A stretch of DNA of 64,000 nt, from positions 1 to 64,000 of the forward strand of contig NZ_FOHU01000014.1 in NCBI RefSeq assembly GCF_900111615.1. The letters are read 5' to 3'. The notes below the pieces were generated by a model. That model was not told the DNA's origin, ran no database searches, and saw only the letters and a program-made list of their open reading frames with translations. Both the position numbers and the translations under genes were made by a program. Positions 53,970 through 62,847 of the stretch are shown in pieces; the stretch's first letter is position 1; each line of letters opens with the position of its first letter. Origin of the DNA: Natronincola peptidivorans. Its GTDB lineage: Bacteria; Bacillota; Clostridia; Peptostreptococcales; Natronincolaceae.

Positions 53970-54128
53970 TTACACCTCCTTATAAAATGCACTAGTTTTA
54001 CCACTGATCCTATGTACAAATATCATTTCTGTTGAGGTATTTTTTACATTTAACCAATTTTTATGGTCCAGCCTCTTTGATGTTAAAAATTCCTTTTGCT
54101 TTCTAGTTAGCCTCTTACCATGCTTCAA
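53970..54128 (-). CDS. DUF6906-like small protein
   Basis: 52 residues from TTG 54128 after GGAGGGGG. MKHGKRLTRKQKEFL, NWLNVKNT and FVHRISGKT fit a conserved small clostridial phage protein (DUF6906). Function unknown. Confidence 0.75.
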   Translation of the reverse strand: MKHGKRLTRKQKEFLTSKRLDHKNWLNVKNTSTEMIFVHRISGKTSAFYKEV

Positions 54129-54142
54129 ATAATCCCCCTCCG

Positions 54143-54337
54143 CTATTCTCCTATTAACTCTAGTCTTTCAGTTCTCAGAGCCTCTATTTGTGCTGTTATT
54201 TCTTTTTTTCTTTCACAGGTGATTCTAGTATCCAAGAATTCAATACTTAGGCGGGTGTCCTCTACGACAATCTCTTCTACCCTAGCTGTCTGAGCCTCTG
54301 TTAGCTTATCGATTCTTTCCCATGTTTCTGATTTCAA
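54143..54337 (-). CDS. small coiled-coil hypothetical protein
   Basis: 64 residues, almost entirely helical and charged (KKEITAQIEALRTERLELIGE). Unknown function. Confidence 0.6.
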   Translation of the reverse strand: MKSETWERIDKLTEAQTARVEEIVVEDTRLSIEFLDTRITCERKKEITAQIEALRTERLELIGE

Positions 54338-54399
54338 TTTTCACACCTCCGCTTTCTTTTATATGCTTGTCCTACTTTATGTTAAGACAAAGACGTTGA

Positions 54400-54603
54400 T
54401 TAATCTCCTATGTCTATCTCCTCATTAGCTGCAGCATGTGCAATCTTGGAGATGGTTTCTGATATCCTCTCAAGTACTTTGTCTATTTCTTCTTTGCTTT
54501 TACCTGCATAGGCACCATCGTAAACCTCTACTTTTACATTGCCTTGCATCCATTCTGCAACTTTATTACCTTTTTCTATTTCTTTCACATCAATCACCTC
54601 CAC
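54400..54603 (-). CDS. hypothetical early protein
   Basis: 67 residues with VKVEVYDGAYAGKSKEEID and a helical C-terminal part. Ribosome site GGAGGTGATTG present. Unknown function. Confidence 0.6.
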   Translation of the reverse strand: MEVIDVKEIEKGNKVAEWMQGNVKVEVYDGAYAGKSKEEIDKVLERISETISKIAHAAANEEIDIGD

Positions 54604-54647
54604 TACGACCTATTAAATAACTGGGTTGTACTATGCTTTTCATTTAT

Positions 54648-55430
54648 TTATGCGACCTTATATTTTATGGCCATCTCTTTTACGATAGCTATGTAAACCT
54701 CTGTGAGCCTCTTATCATCAGCAATTACATCTACTTTTGTGAGCTTATCAACCCTTGATTTGCTACCTGTTTCCTCTAGTACTTTTCGTCTTCTGTTTGT
54801 AAGTCTAATATTTAGCTTCGCTCCTGCTCTTTGGTCCAGGAGCTTATAGCTCTCTTCCCTTACTTCTCTATAGGCTTGTGCTGTGGCACCTCTTACTCTT
54901 GCAATCTTATTGATTAGAGAGTTCACTTCATTTCTCCAGCTGTTAGGATTAAGAGCGACAATATCTCTCATAGCCTGCACTTCTTGTTGGACCTCTACAG
55001 CTTTATTCTCTGCTTCAGTTGCTTTGGTTGTTACTTGCTCTAATTGTAGTTTCACATCTTTCATGGCCTGAGCTTGCATTATGATTAGGTCCTCTATACA
55101 GGTAGGTTTTAGTTCTAGTTCCATCCTGTTAAAGGCTTGTACATATTTCGCGGTGAATACGATGCCTTTTTCTCCGGTCATTTTGTTTCCTACCATTTCA
55201 CAACCTTGTTTTGTAAGTAAATAACGAGGTAATTTTCTTCCAGTGCTGTCCTCATAGGTTCCTCCTAAGAAGAAATCACTCAGCCCAATTTTGGACTCAG
55301 CTAAAACTTCAATGTAATTTCTTATGTCTCTTAGTAGATGTCGATGTTCTTTTTCTACCATTGCTGATACATCTCTACTATCCACTAATAATCTCCCATT
55401 TTGATTCATTACTGTTATATCTTTCATGGC
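54648..55430 (-). CDS. Rha-family antirepressor with ORF6C domain
   Basis: About 260 residues. The N-terminal Rha domain (near 1-100) reads SRDVSAMVEKEHRHLLRDIR, RYLLTKQGCEMVGNKMTGEKG and FNRME; the C-terminal half resembles ORF6C (NSLINKIARVRG...YREVREESYKLLDQR). Such proteins counter the lysogenic repressor or affect host genes at induction. The ATG at 55430 follows GGGGAGC. Confidence 0.9.
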   Translation of the reverse strand, partial: AMKDITVMNQNGRLLVDSRDVSAMVEKEHRHLLRDIRNYIEVLAESKIGLSDFFLGGTYEDSTGRKLPRYLLTKQGCEMVGNKMTGEKGIVFTAKYVQAFNRMELELKPTCIEDLIIMQAQAMKDVKLQLEQVTTKATEAENKAVEVQQEVQAMRDIVALNPNSWRNEVNSLINKIARVRGATAQAYREVREESYKLLDQRAGAKLNIRLTNRRRKVLEETGSKSRVDKLTKVDVIADDKRLTEVYIAIVKEMAIKYKVA

Positions 55431-55524
55431 TTGCTCCCCTTTCATTTGTAGTGTTTTGTCGATTTATTTATAAAGGTTTCCCTCTCTTCCTGCAGAATTT
55501 TGTAGTAGGAAGGAGGTGATTTGA

Positions 55525-55698
55525 TTGAATTTTGAAAAGTTAAAGCTAAATACTATAGAAGAATGTAACAAGTCATTAATCAAGGTTAACGATGGTTCAA
55601 GTAGTCAAAAAACAATTGAGCTTTATATTGGAATAGCTTCTGAAGTTTGCACAATTATGATTGAAAAATATCATAAAGAGATTAATAAATCTAAATAG
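55525..55698 (+). CDS. 57-residue rightward early protein
   Basis: Starts at TTG 55525 after AAGGAGGTGAT. MNFEKLKLNTIEECNKSL..., helical, ends KEINKSK. It runs against its neighbours and overlaps the next gene tail to tail by eight bases. Unknown function. Confidence 0.6.
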   Translation: MNFEKLKLNTIEECNKSLIKVNDGSSSQKTIELYIGIASEVCTIMIEKYHKEINKSK

Positions 55699-55834
55699 AA
55701 TCCTTTGTTACAAGTGCTAGGCTTTCATATAACTTATCAATAATTTTTTCCACAGGCTGCTCTTGAACTTGCCTTTCAAGAACAGCTACCTTTTTTTCTA
55801 GCTCCCCTATTCTTTGCTCTAATGTTTTTTCCAA
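55691..55834 (-). CDS. 47-residue coiled-coil peptide
   Basis: TTG start at 55834 after AGGAGG. The sequence EQRIGELEKKVAVLERQVQEQ is a heptad coiled coil. Unknown function. Confidence 0.6.
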   Translation of the reverse strand: MEKTLEQRIGELEKKVAVLERQVQEQPVEKIIDKLYESLALVTKDSI

Positions 55835-55847
55835 TCTTCCCCACCTC

Positions 55848-56027
55848 CTATAAAAACCTTATTATTCTATTTTTTTGATTATCAAATACTACAGTTGCAC
55901 CAATCCTCATACCATTTTTTAAGGCTTCTTGGTACTCTTGTGAGCCTACAAAAGGTATGATGATTCTCTTTTCTCCGGACATAATATAAACTCTTTGACT
56001 GTTGTAATCGTACACATCACCTATCAT
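55848..56027 (-). CDS. 59-residue early protein
   Basis: MIGDVYDYNSQRVYIMSGEKR... with repeated beta strands, an SH3/Tudor-like size. GAGGAG stands about nine bases upstream, inside the repeat seam at 56037. Unknown function. Confidence 0.6.
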   Translation of the reverse strand: MIGDVYDYNSQRVYIMSGEKRIIIPFVGSQEYQEALKNGMRIGATVVFDNQKNRIIRFL

Positions 56028-56036
56028 CCATTCCGA

Positions 56037-56074
56037 CTCCTCTACATCGCTTCTTTGGTTGTTGCTTGTTCGTC
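56037..56074. repeat. gene-end seam repeat, copy A
   Basis: One of three near-identical stretches (also 56265-56303 and 56913-56951). Each encodes the ending DEQ-x-x-x-x-EA(I/M), the stop codon and the AGAGGAG ribosome site of the next gene. Confidence 0.75.
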
Positions 56075-56257
56075 ATCACCTACATACTCATGAAACTGCT
56101 TAGGTGATATATAATAGGTCCACATGGAACTCATTTTTACTGCAGTTCCGAAAGGTAATAGTCCTCTTTGTAATCCAATCCTTACGAATTGTTGAGACTT
56201 TCCCATGATTTCCGCTGCATCTTTAACTGATATTTTTTTCTTGTTATCTTCTGGCAT
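56042..56257 (-). CDS. small HTH DNA-binding protein (excisionase-like)
   Basis: 71 residues. ISVKDAAEIMGKSQQFVRIGLQRG is a winged HTH of the excisionase/MerR kind. The ATG at 56257 follows AGAGGAGG from the repeat seam. Could act as excisionase or early regulator. Confidence 0.7.
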   Translation of the reverse strand: MPEDNKKKISVKDAAEIMGKSQQFVRIGLQRGLLPFGTAVKMSSMWTYYISPKQFHEYVGDDEQATTKEAM

Positions 56258-56264
56258 AGTTAAA

Positions 56265-56303
56265 CCTCCTCTATATCGCTTCATTGCTTGCTACTTGCTC
56301 GTC
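56265..56303. repeat. gene-end seam repeat, copy B (orphan)
   Basis: The same seam with no gene body before it: the upstream frame (RDEQVASNEAI, stop) is cut off at about 56310, so only the tail of a former gene remains. Confidence 0.75.
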
Positions 56304-56349
56304 TCTACCCTTAATGGTAAAATATACCTATGGAAGGGGGTGAACTATT

Positions 56350-56682
56350 TTGAGCTTACAATCTAAGTTTTCTTTAACAAGTGAAGATAAAGCTATCTTG
56401 ACTGAATCTCTTAAGTTATTCATAGCTAATGAAATTGAAGATATTCCACAACAACATAAACTAGATATTAATAAAGTTGCTTTTAATATAATCGCTATAC
56501 TCAATAACAAAGACTCAAATTTCACAGAAAACCAATACTTGATAATGTACAATGCTCTCGATTATTTTAAAGACAATGTTTCTGATGTTAATACTAGTGA
56601 TATTAATATTAATGCTGATTCTATTAGATTTAACGAGATAATATCTAGGCTGATGAATACTATTGATAGGTGTATAGGTTGA
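56350..56682 (+). CDS. rightward early protein
   Basis: 110 residues from TTG 56350 after AAGGGGGTG. Acidic and helical (SEDKAILTESLKLFIANEIED), no recognised family. It sits between an orphan seam repeat and a truncated Rep gene, so it may be a later insertion. Confidence 0.65.
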   Translation: MSLQSKFSLTSEDKAILTESLKLFIANEIEDIPQQHKLDINKVAFNIIAILNNKDSNFTENQYLIMYNALDYFKDNVSDVNTSDININADSIRFNEIISRLMNTIDRCIG

Positions 56683-56714
56683 TTTTTTAGGACAGTAGGA
56701 GTAAGCGTTGACTT

Positions 56715-56903
56715 CTACTGTCTATTTTTAGCTTTGTTTCTATACTCTTTTACTCTATCTAAGTAATTAGCTACATCATTTTGAGCTTTAATTTCGTCAT
56801 CCCTTTTCTCATTTTCATAATTAAAGGTTACAACAATTTCTTTGTCTTTTTCATCAAAGTTTGTATTTAATAATTGTACTAAATGCTTTTTGCTCGATCT
56901 CAC
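56715..56903 (-). pseudogene. N-terminal fragment of a second Rep-like gene
   Basis: 62 residues. SSKKHLVQLLNTNFDEKDKEIVV and DVANYLDRVKEYRNK align with AKKHLIRLINTNFTDKD and DVTNYIRRVKHYRKK of the Rep-like protein at 51719, but the HUH and Tyr parts are absent. GTG start after GGAGGTGAGG. A small stand-alone protein is also possible. Confidence 0.65.
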
Positions 56904-56912
56904 TCTTCCTCA

Positions 56913-56951
56913 CCTCCTCTATATCGCTTCTTTGGTTGCTACTTGCTCGTC
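56913..56951. repeat. gene-end seam repeat, copy C
   Basis: Third copy of the seam, at the end of the Cro-like gene; it supplies the ribosome site of the Rep fragment. Confidence 0.75.
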
Positions 56952-57149
56952 TGGTACAAAAGTATCTAGCGAAACCCCTAAAACTTTACAGATTAAAGCA
57001 TATTCATGCGCATATATATTTCTTTTTTCATTTAACATCGCACTTAATATTGGTTGAGGTATTCCTGTAGCCTCAGAAACGAAAGACTGTTTCAATCCTT
57101 TGCTATCTATATACTTTTTTATTTTTTTTCCAATACTAAAATTATTCAT
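56919..57149 (-). CDS. Cro-like XRE regulator
   Basis: 76 residues with a helix-turn-helix (GLKQSFVSEATGIPQPILSAMLNEKRN). Divergent from the CI-like gene across the operator region, so it probably starts the lytic programme. Its C-terminal DEQVATKEAI is the seam repeat. Confidence 0.85.
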   Translation of the reverse strand: MNNFSIGKKIKKYIDSKGLKQSFVSEATGIPQPILSAMLNEKRNIYAHEYALICKVLGVSLDTFVPDEQVATKEAI

Positions 57150-57317
57150 TTAGCCATCTCCTCCCTCGTCTTTATTTCATATTTCATGAAGTTAATTATA
57201 ATATAATGCATATATTATGAAGTGTCAACACTTATTTTCATGTTTTATGAAGTTTTTATTGTAATTTCGGATTAAAAATTGTAATATATAGAAAAGGGTG
57301 AAAGGTGCTGATTATAC
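57150..57317. promoter_or_regulatory. lysis/lysogeny operator region
   Basis: Divergent promoter region with three direct ATGAAGT repeats at 57186, 57217 and 57247, about 30 bases (three turns) apart, in the context TTTCATGAAGT / TTATGAAGT. TATAAT-like boxes lie between them. Probable repressor binding sites. Confidence 0.65.
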
Positions 57318-57770
57318 ATGAAACATTTAAAAACCATAAAAGAAAAGATATCTCATAACATAAGATGCTTTAGAGAACTGAATAAATTAACACAAAAGCA
57401 ACTTGCTGAAAAATTAGGTGTTAAGCATAATGCAATATCTAGTTGGGAAAGCGGAACCAATGCAGTAGATATAGAAATTCTTTTAGAGATGTGTAAAATA
57501 TTTGGCGTAACAATAAATGAGATGTATGGAATAGAAAATAAAGAAAAGCAATATTTAAGCCCAAATGAAATGAAACTTATAAAAAGCTATCGAACTTTAA
57601 CTTCCTCTGGAAAAGAATCTATAGATAAAACCATTTCTAACCTTCTTGAATATGAGAGAAATTTAAAAATTGAACTAGAAAATAAAGAGCCGGAGTTAAT
57701 GGCAGCTCACAATGATGATAATTCAGAAGAGCAACAAGAGTTAATGAAACAGGATTTAGAGGAGTTATAA
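57318..57770 (+). CDS. CI-like XRE repressor
   Basis: 150 residues. The N-terminal HTH reads IRCFRELNKLTQKQLAEKLGVKHNAISSWESG; the C-terminal part is acidic and helical and lacks a peptidase domain. An ImmA-type protease gene follows, so derepression probably uses that protease instead of RecA-stimulated self-cleavage. Confidence 0.9.
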   Translation: MKHLKTIKEKISHNIRCFRELNKLTQKQLAEKLGVKHNAISSWESGTNAVDIEILLEMCKIFGVTINEMYGIENKEKQYLSPNEMKLIKSYRTLTSSGKESIDKTISNLLEYERNLKIELENKEPELMAAHNDDNSEEQQELMKQDLEEL

Positions 57771-57790
57771 AAAAACTTGAGGTGATCTAA

Positions 57791-58255
57791 ATGAATACAT
57801 ATGAAAGATTGCTTATACATGCAGAAGATAAGAACATTATAGTAGTCGAAAAATATTTTAAGTCAAAATCTAAAGGTTTGTGTAAAAATAATAAGATTGG
57901 TATTAGTAAAATTATTAAACACTCTACTGAGAAAGCTTGTGTTTTGGCTGAGGAACTTGGTCATTATCATAGAACAAGTGGTAATATACTAGATCAATCT
58001 AAAATCAATAATAGAAAACAGGAACTTAAGGCTCGTAGGTGGGCTATTAAAAAATTGATTCGTGTAGAACAGTTTATCGATGCTTTTGATGCTGGGGTAA
58101 GAGATCGTCATGAGTTAGCAGAATTTTTAGAAGTGACTGAAGAATTTATAGATATGGCTATAGAGCATTTTAAAGGAATATATGGTTATTCGCATACTAT
58201 TGGAAATTATACTTTATTTTTTAGTCCATTATGGGTTTATAGGCATTTTGAATAA
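57791..58255 (+). CDS. ImmA/IrrE-type metallopeptidase
   Basis: 154 residues with CVLAEELGHYHRTSGNI, the EELGH variant common in this family. ImmA in ICEBs1 cleaves the partner repressor. The gene starts 20 bases after the repressor stop. Confidence 0.88.
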   Translation: MNTYERLLIHAEDKNIIVVEKYFKSKSKGLCKNNKIGISKIIKHSTEKACVLAEELGHYHRTSGNILDQSKINNRKQELKARRWAIKKLIRVEQFIDAFDAGVRDRHELAEFLEVTEEFIDMAIEHFKGIYGYSHTIGNYTLFFSPLWVYRHFE

Positions 58256-58286
58256 TATAGATAATGGAAGGGGTTGATTAGTAGCT

Positions 58287-59306
58287 ATGAGATTACCGAA
58301 TGGCTACGGTAGTGTGTATAAGCTTTCAGGTAATAGGCGTAAGCCTTGGATTGCTAGAAAGACTATAGGATGGGATGAGAATGGAAAGCAACTTTATCAA
58401 ACAATAGGTTATTATGAGAAAAGGCCAGATGCTCTTAATGCACTTGCTGAATTTAACAAGAATCCTTATGACATGAAGGTTTCTACGATTACATTTGCTG
58501 AAGTATTTGAGAAATGGAACGAAGGAAAATATCCTACTATTTCAAAATCTAATATAAATGGATATAATGCAGCTTTTAAAACCTCTGAAGTACTACACAA
58601 TATCAAGTTTGTTGAGATAAGAGCTAAGCATATGCAGGATGTGATTAGGACTTGTGGTAAGGGCCATGGCACCCTTAGAAAAATAAAGGTATTATTTAAT
58701 CAACTTTATAAGTTTGCCATGGAGAATGATATTGTTACTAAAGATTATTCTGATTATGTGGATATCGGTAAAAATACAGAAGGCAGTACTAGAAAGTCAT
58801 TTACCTCTAAGGAGATAAAAAGATTGTTCGAAGTAGTAGATCATATTGAGTTTGTAGATACTATCTTGATCATGATTTATACTGGCCTTAGAATAGGTGA
58901 ACTGCTAATATTGGAAAACGCGGCTATTGACTTAGACAATAGAACTATAATAGGTGGAATAAAGACAGAAGCAGGAAAAGATAGGATTGTTCCTATAAGT
59001 AGTAAGATACTTCCCTTAGTAGAAAATAGAGTATCTTTAAATAAATACTTTTTGATGAATATAGAAGGTAATATGCTAAAATACGATAATTACTATAGAG
59101 AAAAATTCATCCCAATTATGGAGCAACTGGGAATGGATCACAAACCACATGACTGTAGACACACCTTTGCCACTTTGATGGGTAACGCTGGAGCTGATAC
59201 TGTAGCACTACAAAAGATAATAGGACATGCTAGCTATCAAACCACTGCTAATATTTATACGCATAAGGATATAGAACAATTAAAGAAGGCTATCGATCTG
59301 ATTTAG
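58287..59306 (+). CDS. tyrosine recombinase (phage integrase)
   Basis: 339 residues. N-terminal arm-binding part (GYGSVYKLSGNRRKPWIARK), SAM-like core-binding domain, and a catalytic domain with Arg202 (TGLRIGELL), His288 and Arg291 (HDCRHTF), His314 (IGHAS) and Tyr324 (ANIYTH). It recombines attP with the 3' end of rpsI, which lies 126 bases downstream. Confidence 0.96.
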   Translation: MRLPNGYGSVYKLSGNRRKPWIARKTIGWDENGKQLYQTIGYYEKRPDALNALAEFNKNPYDMKVSTITFAEVFEKWNEGKYPTISKSNINGYNAAFKTSEVLHNIKFVEIRAKHMQDVIRTCGKGHGTLRKIKVLFNQLYKFAMENDIVTKDYSDYVDIGKNTEGSTRKSFTSKEIKRLFEVVDHIEFVDTILIMIYTGLRIGELLILENAAIDLDNRTIIGGIKTEAGKDRIVPISSKILPLVENRVSLNKYFLMNIEGNMLKYDNYYREKFIPIMEQLGMDHKPHDCRHTFATLMGNAGADTVALQKIIGHASYQTTANIYTHKDIEQLKKAIDLI

Positions 59307-59384
59307 TACTTTGTTAGTTATGCGTTAGTTTTATGTTAGTTTTATGTAATTTTTAGTATGTTTTAATAGATTCTTAGAAAGAAC

Positions 59385-59417
59385 AAAACCTCCAAATATA
59401 AGCATTTGGAGGTTTTT
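59385..59417. terminator. bidirectional terminator of integrase and rpsI
   Basis: AAAACCTCCAAAT and ATTTGGAGGTTTT form a strong stem with T/A-runs on both sides. It is phage-derived and now ends rpsI transcription as well as the integrase. Confidence 0.85.
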
Positions 59418-59431
59418 CATTTTTAACTTTA

Positions 59432-59824
59432 CTATCTCTTTGAGAATTGTGGAGCACGTCTTGCTGCTTTTAAACCATATTTCTTTCTTTCCTTCATTCT
59501 TGCATCTCTTGTTAAGAAACCAGCTTTTTTTAAAACCCCTCTTAATTCATCATCGGATTTTATTAGTGCTCTTGATATACCATGTCTTAAAGCACCAGCT
59601 TGGCCTGTGAAGCCTCCACCTTTAACGGTTGCGATAACATCATATTTAGCTGTAGTGTTTGTCAGGTCTAATGGACGTCTTACTTCTCTTTTTAGTGTTT
59701 CATAATCTAGATATTCTTCAATATCACGTTTATTTATAGTAATGTTTCCTTCACCAGGAACTAATCTAACTCTAGCAATTGATTTTTTTCTTCTACCTGT
59801 TCCATAATACGCTACTTTTGCCAT
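59432..59824 (-). CDS. rpsI: 30S ribosomal protein S9
   Basis: 130 residues, full length, with the basic C-terminal tail ([16 protein letters not shown]). The last codons lie in the phage attachment core, and the stop is TAG here, while the displaced copy at 24878 would give TAA. Follows rplM by 32 bases. Confidence 0.98.
   Translation of the reverse strand: MAKVAYYGTGRRKKSIARVRLVPGEGNITINKRDIEEYLDYETLKREVRRPLDLTNTTAKYDVIATVKGGGFTGQAGALRHGISRALIKSDDELRGVLKKAGFLTRDARMKERKKYGLKAARRAPQFSKR
59433..59448. repeat. attR core
   Basis: TATCTCTTTGAGAATT, identical to 24878-24893, within the last codons of rpsI. Confidence 0.88.
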
Positions 59825-59856
59825 CTATTTTCTCCTCCTTTCGTATCTGATAAATA

Positions 59857-60285
59857 TTAGATATCTAATACTTCTGGTTTTTGAGCTTCATGATTGTGGT
59901 TCGGACCAGCATATATTTTAAGTTTTTTAATCATTTGTCTGCCAAGTCTTGTTTTTGGAAGCATACCTTTTACTGAATTGAAAAGTAATTTTTCTGGTTT
60001 TTCAGCAAGCATTCTTCTGAAAGGCACTTGCTTTAACCCTCCTGGATGTCCTGTATGATAAGTATAGAATTGTTGATCTAGTTTTTTACCTGTTAGTTCA
60101 ACCTTTTCAGCGTTTACAATAATTACAAAATCACCGGTATCTACATGAGGTGTATATTCTGGTTTGTTTTTACCTGTTAATATTTTTGCAATTTCTGTAC
60201 ATAATCTACCTAGGGTTTTACCTTCAGCGTCAACTACAAACCATTTCTTTTCCACTTCATTTGGCTTCGCCATATATGATTTCAT
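59857..60285 (-). CDS. rplM: 50S ribosomal protein L13
   Basis: 142 residues ([21 protein letters not shown]...KPEVLDI). The ATG at 60285 follows GAAGGAGGG; the open frame extends upstream through a leader that is not coding. Confidence 0.97.
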   Translation of the reverse strand: MKSYMAKPNEVEKKWFVVDAEGKTLGRLCTEIAKILTGKNKPEYTPHVDTGDFVIIVNAEKVELTGKKLDQQFYTYHTGHPGGLKQVPFRRMLAEKPEKLLFNSVKGMLPKTRLGRQMIKKLKIYAGPNHNHEAQKPEVLDI

Positions 60286-60299
60286 CGTTTTCCCTCCTT

Positions 60300-60400
60300 C
60301 TAGATTTCCTAAAAAATCATCTGTTTTCTTACATAGTCCTCTAGTGGTATTTATATGAATAAGACCCGGGGCTAGTGGATCCTTATTTACATACACTCAT
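60300..60400 (-). promoter_or_regulatory. probable rplM leader (L13 autoregulation)
   Basis: The 100 bases before rplM contain CCACTAGCCCCGGG and CCACTAGAGG repeats and GGAAATCTAGAAGGAGG next to the ribosome site. Firmicute rplM-rpsI operons often carry an L13-binding leader. The match is from memory of layout, not an alignment. Confidence 0.4.
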
Positions 60401-60419
60401 ATATTTTAATACAACCACC

Positions 60420-61181
60420 CTAGTGTGTCAAGGGGTAAAATACTTTCTCTAAAAATAAACCTTGGGGTGGAGCAAGATGTCCCGCATTTCTTCTGTCACC
60501 TGTTTCTAAAGCTTTCTTTACTATCTCTAAATCTCTCTTACCACTGCCTATTTCCACTAAAGTCCCTACTATGATTCTCACCATGTTATATAAAAACCCA
60601 TTCCCTTCAAATTCCAACCAAATACAGTGACCCTGTCTTTCTAGCTTTATATGCTTTATTGTTCGAATTGTACTTTTTACGCTGCTGCCGCTGGACATAA
60701 AGGCTTTAAAATCATGGGTGCCTATAAAAAGCTTAACTGCTTCTTCTATTTTAGCTATATCTAACTCATAGGTGATATGATAGCTGTGGTTTCTTAATAA
60801 AGGACTTCTTTGAGGATATATGTATAGCTGGTATCCATACATCTTTCCCTCTGCCCAATATCTCGCATGAAAATCCTTTGATACTTCCTTTGCTTCCAAA
60901 ACAGCAATATCCTGAGGCAAAAAGTGATTGATGGCTCTAGCAAAACCTCCTACTGGAATATTGGAAGCTGTGTAAAAGTTCGCCACCTGTCCTCTAGCAT
61001 GAACTTTAGCATCTGTCCTGCCAGAACCATTGATATTTAAATCCTCGCCAGTTAGTTTTTTTAAAGCTTTCTTAATTTCTCCCTGAATCGTTATGCCATT
61101 AGGTTGTATCTGCCATCCATTGTAGTTTGTGCCATCATATTCAATTTTAATCATAATGTTTCGCATAGAAATCAGTCCCAT
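60420..61181 (-). CDS. truA: tRNA pseudouridine(38-40) synthase
   Basis: 253 residues. It modifies U38-40 in the anticodon stem. The catalytic Asp is in GSGRTDAKVHARGQ, and the KIEYDGTNYNGWQIQPNG start is family-typical. The ATG at 61166 (MRNIMIKIEY) is an alternative start. Confidence 0.97.
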   Translation of the reverse strand: MGLISMRNIMIKIEYDGTNYNGWQIQPNGITIQGEIKKALKKLTGEDLNINGSGRTDAKVHARGQVANFYTASNIPVGGFARAINHFLPQDIAVLEAKEVSKDFHARYWAEGKMYGYQLYIYPQRSPLLRNHSYHITYELDIAKIEEAVKLFIGTHDFKAFMSSGSSVKSTIRTIKHIKLERQGHCIWLEFEGNGFLYNMVRIIVGTLVEIGSGKRDLEIVKKALETGDRRNAGHLAPPQGLFLEKVFYPLTH

Positions 61182-61196
61182 CTATGTTTAAAGATT

Positions 61197-61991
61197 TTAT
61201 AGTCTTAAGAACACCAACACAGCTATTAATGTCCCTGCTACAGCAAAACCTACAATGTCCTGTTTTACCATTCTTAATTCCTTCATCCGAGTACGGTTAT
61301 CTCCTCCTCGATAGCATCTAGCCTCCATTGCCATAGCAAGGTCATCTGCTCTTCTAAAGGCGCTTATGAATAGTGGGACTAGAAGGGGCACTAAGCTTTT
61401 GGCTCGATTAATAATGTTGCCGCTTTCAAAATCTGCCCCTCTAGCAATTTGTGCCTTCATGATTTTATCAGTTTCTTCTAATAGGGTAGGTATAAATCTT
61501 AAGGCTATTGTCATCATCATAGCCAACTCATGGGCTGGAATTCCAATTCTTTTAAATGGATTCAAGAGATGCTCTATGCCATCTGTCAGCATGATAGGCG
61601 ATGTTGTTAAGGTTAGTAAGGAGGTGCCTACCACCAAAAGTATCAGCCTTATCGCCATAAATACTGCTTGATATAAACCTTCTCTTGTTACATTTAATGG
61701 TCCTATATGGAATAAACTTTCACCGCTGGTCATGAACACATTAATAAAAAATGTAATGGTAATTAAAATATATAACGGTTTTAAACCTTTAATCATATAT
61801 TTAAAGGGAATTTTAGAAATAATGGTTGCCATAATAATAAAGCTCACAACAAAAATATACCCTATAAAGTTTTTTACAAGAAATAAACCTACAATCAAAG
61901 CAAATGTTACTAAGATTTTAGTTCTAGGATCTAACTTGTGTATTGCTGACCCTGTTGGATAATGTTGTCCTATTGTTATATCTTTAAGCAT
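61197..61991 (-). CDS. ecfT: ECF transporter transmembrane component EcfT
   Basis: 264 residues with about five to six membrane helices and coupling helices with AxxR motifs ([12 protein letters not shown] and [11 protein letters not shown]). It joins the two ATPases to interchangeable vitamin-binding S components. Confidence 0.95.
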   Translation of the reverse strand: MLKDITIGQHYPTGSAIHKLDPRTKILVTFALIVGLFLVKNFIGYIFVVSFIIMATIISKIPFKYMIKGLKPLYILITITFFINVFMTSGESLFHIGPLNVTREGLYQAVFMAIRLILLVVGTSLLTLTTSPIMLTDGIEHLLNPFKRIGIPAHELAMMMTIALRFIPTLLEETDKIMKAQIARGADFESGNIINRAKSLVPLLVPLFISAFRRADDLAMAMEARCYRGGDNRTRMKELRMVKQDIVGFAVAGTLIAVLVFLRL

Positions 61992-62847
61992 CTCTCTTAC
62001 CTCTTATCCATTTTAAGATTTCTTCCTTTGCCTCTTCTACAGTAAAAATATCTTCTCCTAAGTGAACTCCTGCTTCCTTAAGCTTATCCATTAAAAAAGT
62101 AATTTGAGGAATACCTAGACCTATAGATTCTAATATGCTTGATTGTTTGAATACTTCTCTAGGTGCTCCAGTCAGTGCCACTTTGCCACGATGCATTACT
62201 ATAATTCTATCTACAAGCTTTGCTATATCCTCCATACTATGAGATACAAGAATAATAGTGTTTTTATATTTCTCATGAAGAACTTTAATTTGTTGTAGTA
62301 TTTCGTCTCTAGACCTAGGATCTAAGCCTGCTGTGGGCTCATCTAGAATCAATACCTCAGGTCGCATAGCTAATACCCCTGCAATTGCAACTCTTCTTCT
62401 TTGGCCACCACTCAACTCAAAAGGAGATCTATCCTTTAGCTGATCATAAGAAAGCTTTACTAGCTCCATTGCTTCTTTTACTCTTTCTTTGATTTCTTTC
62501 TCAGTTAACCCAAGATTAAATGGCCCAAAGGCTATATCTTTGTATACAGTTTCTTCAAACAGCTGATGTTCTGGGTATTGAAATACCAAGCCTACTCTTT
62601 TCCTAACTTCCACCAGCTTTACAGAGGTATCTGTAATATCTAGGTTGTTAATAATAATTTTACCACTACTGGGCTTTATCAAACCATTAAGATGTTGGAT
62701 AAGGGTTGATTTTCCTGAGCCTGTGTGGCCTATTAACCCTATAAATTCTCCATCCTGTATTTCAATAGAAACATTATCTAAAGCTTTTGTTTCAAAGGGA
62801 CTTTTAGGATTATAGATATGGGTTAATTTTTCTATTTTAATCGACAT
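61984..62847 (-). CDS. ecfA2: ECF transporter ATPase EcfA2
   Basis: 287 residues. Walker [11 protein letters not shown] loop QYPEHQLF, signature [10 protein letters not shown], Walker [14 protein letters not shown], switch His in VSHSMED. Overlaps ecfT by eight bases and ecfA1 by 16. Confidence 0.96.
   Translation of the reverse strand: MSIKIEKLTHIYNPKSPFETKALDNVSIEIQDGEFIGLIGHTGSGKSTLIQHLNGLIKPSSGKIIINNLDITDTSVKLVEVRKRVGLVFQYPEHQLFEETVYKDIAFGPFNLGLTEKEIKERVKEAMELVKLSYDQLKDRSPFELSGGQRRRVAIAGVLAMRPEVLILDEPTAGLDPRSRDEILQQIKVLHEKYKNTIILVSHSMEDIAKLVDRIIVMHRGKVALTGAPREVFKQSSILESIGLGIPQITFLMDKLKEAGVHLGEDIFTVEEAKEEILKWIRGKRDA

Larger units (their letters stand above)
24878..59448. mobile_element. 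PBSX/xkd-like contractile-tail prophage
   Basis: About 34.6 kb bounded by a 16-base direct repeat, with the integrase at the right end and late genes running leftward. It has a full set for packaging (HNH, small and large terminase), head (portal, ClpP-like protease, HK97-fold capsid), contractile tail (sheath, tube, chaperone, tape measure, XkdP/Q/R/S/T-like baseplate), fibres, and lysis. Lysogeny genes (CI-like, Cro-like, ImmA, Rha) are present. It appears complete apart from one frameshifted early gene. No helicase, primase or SSB gene is visible. Confidence 0.95.
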
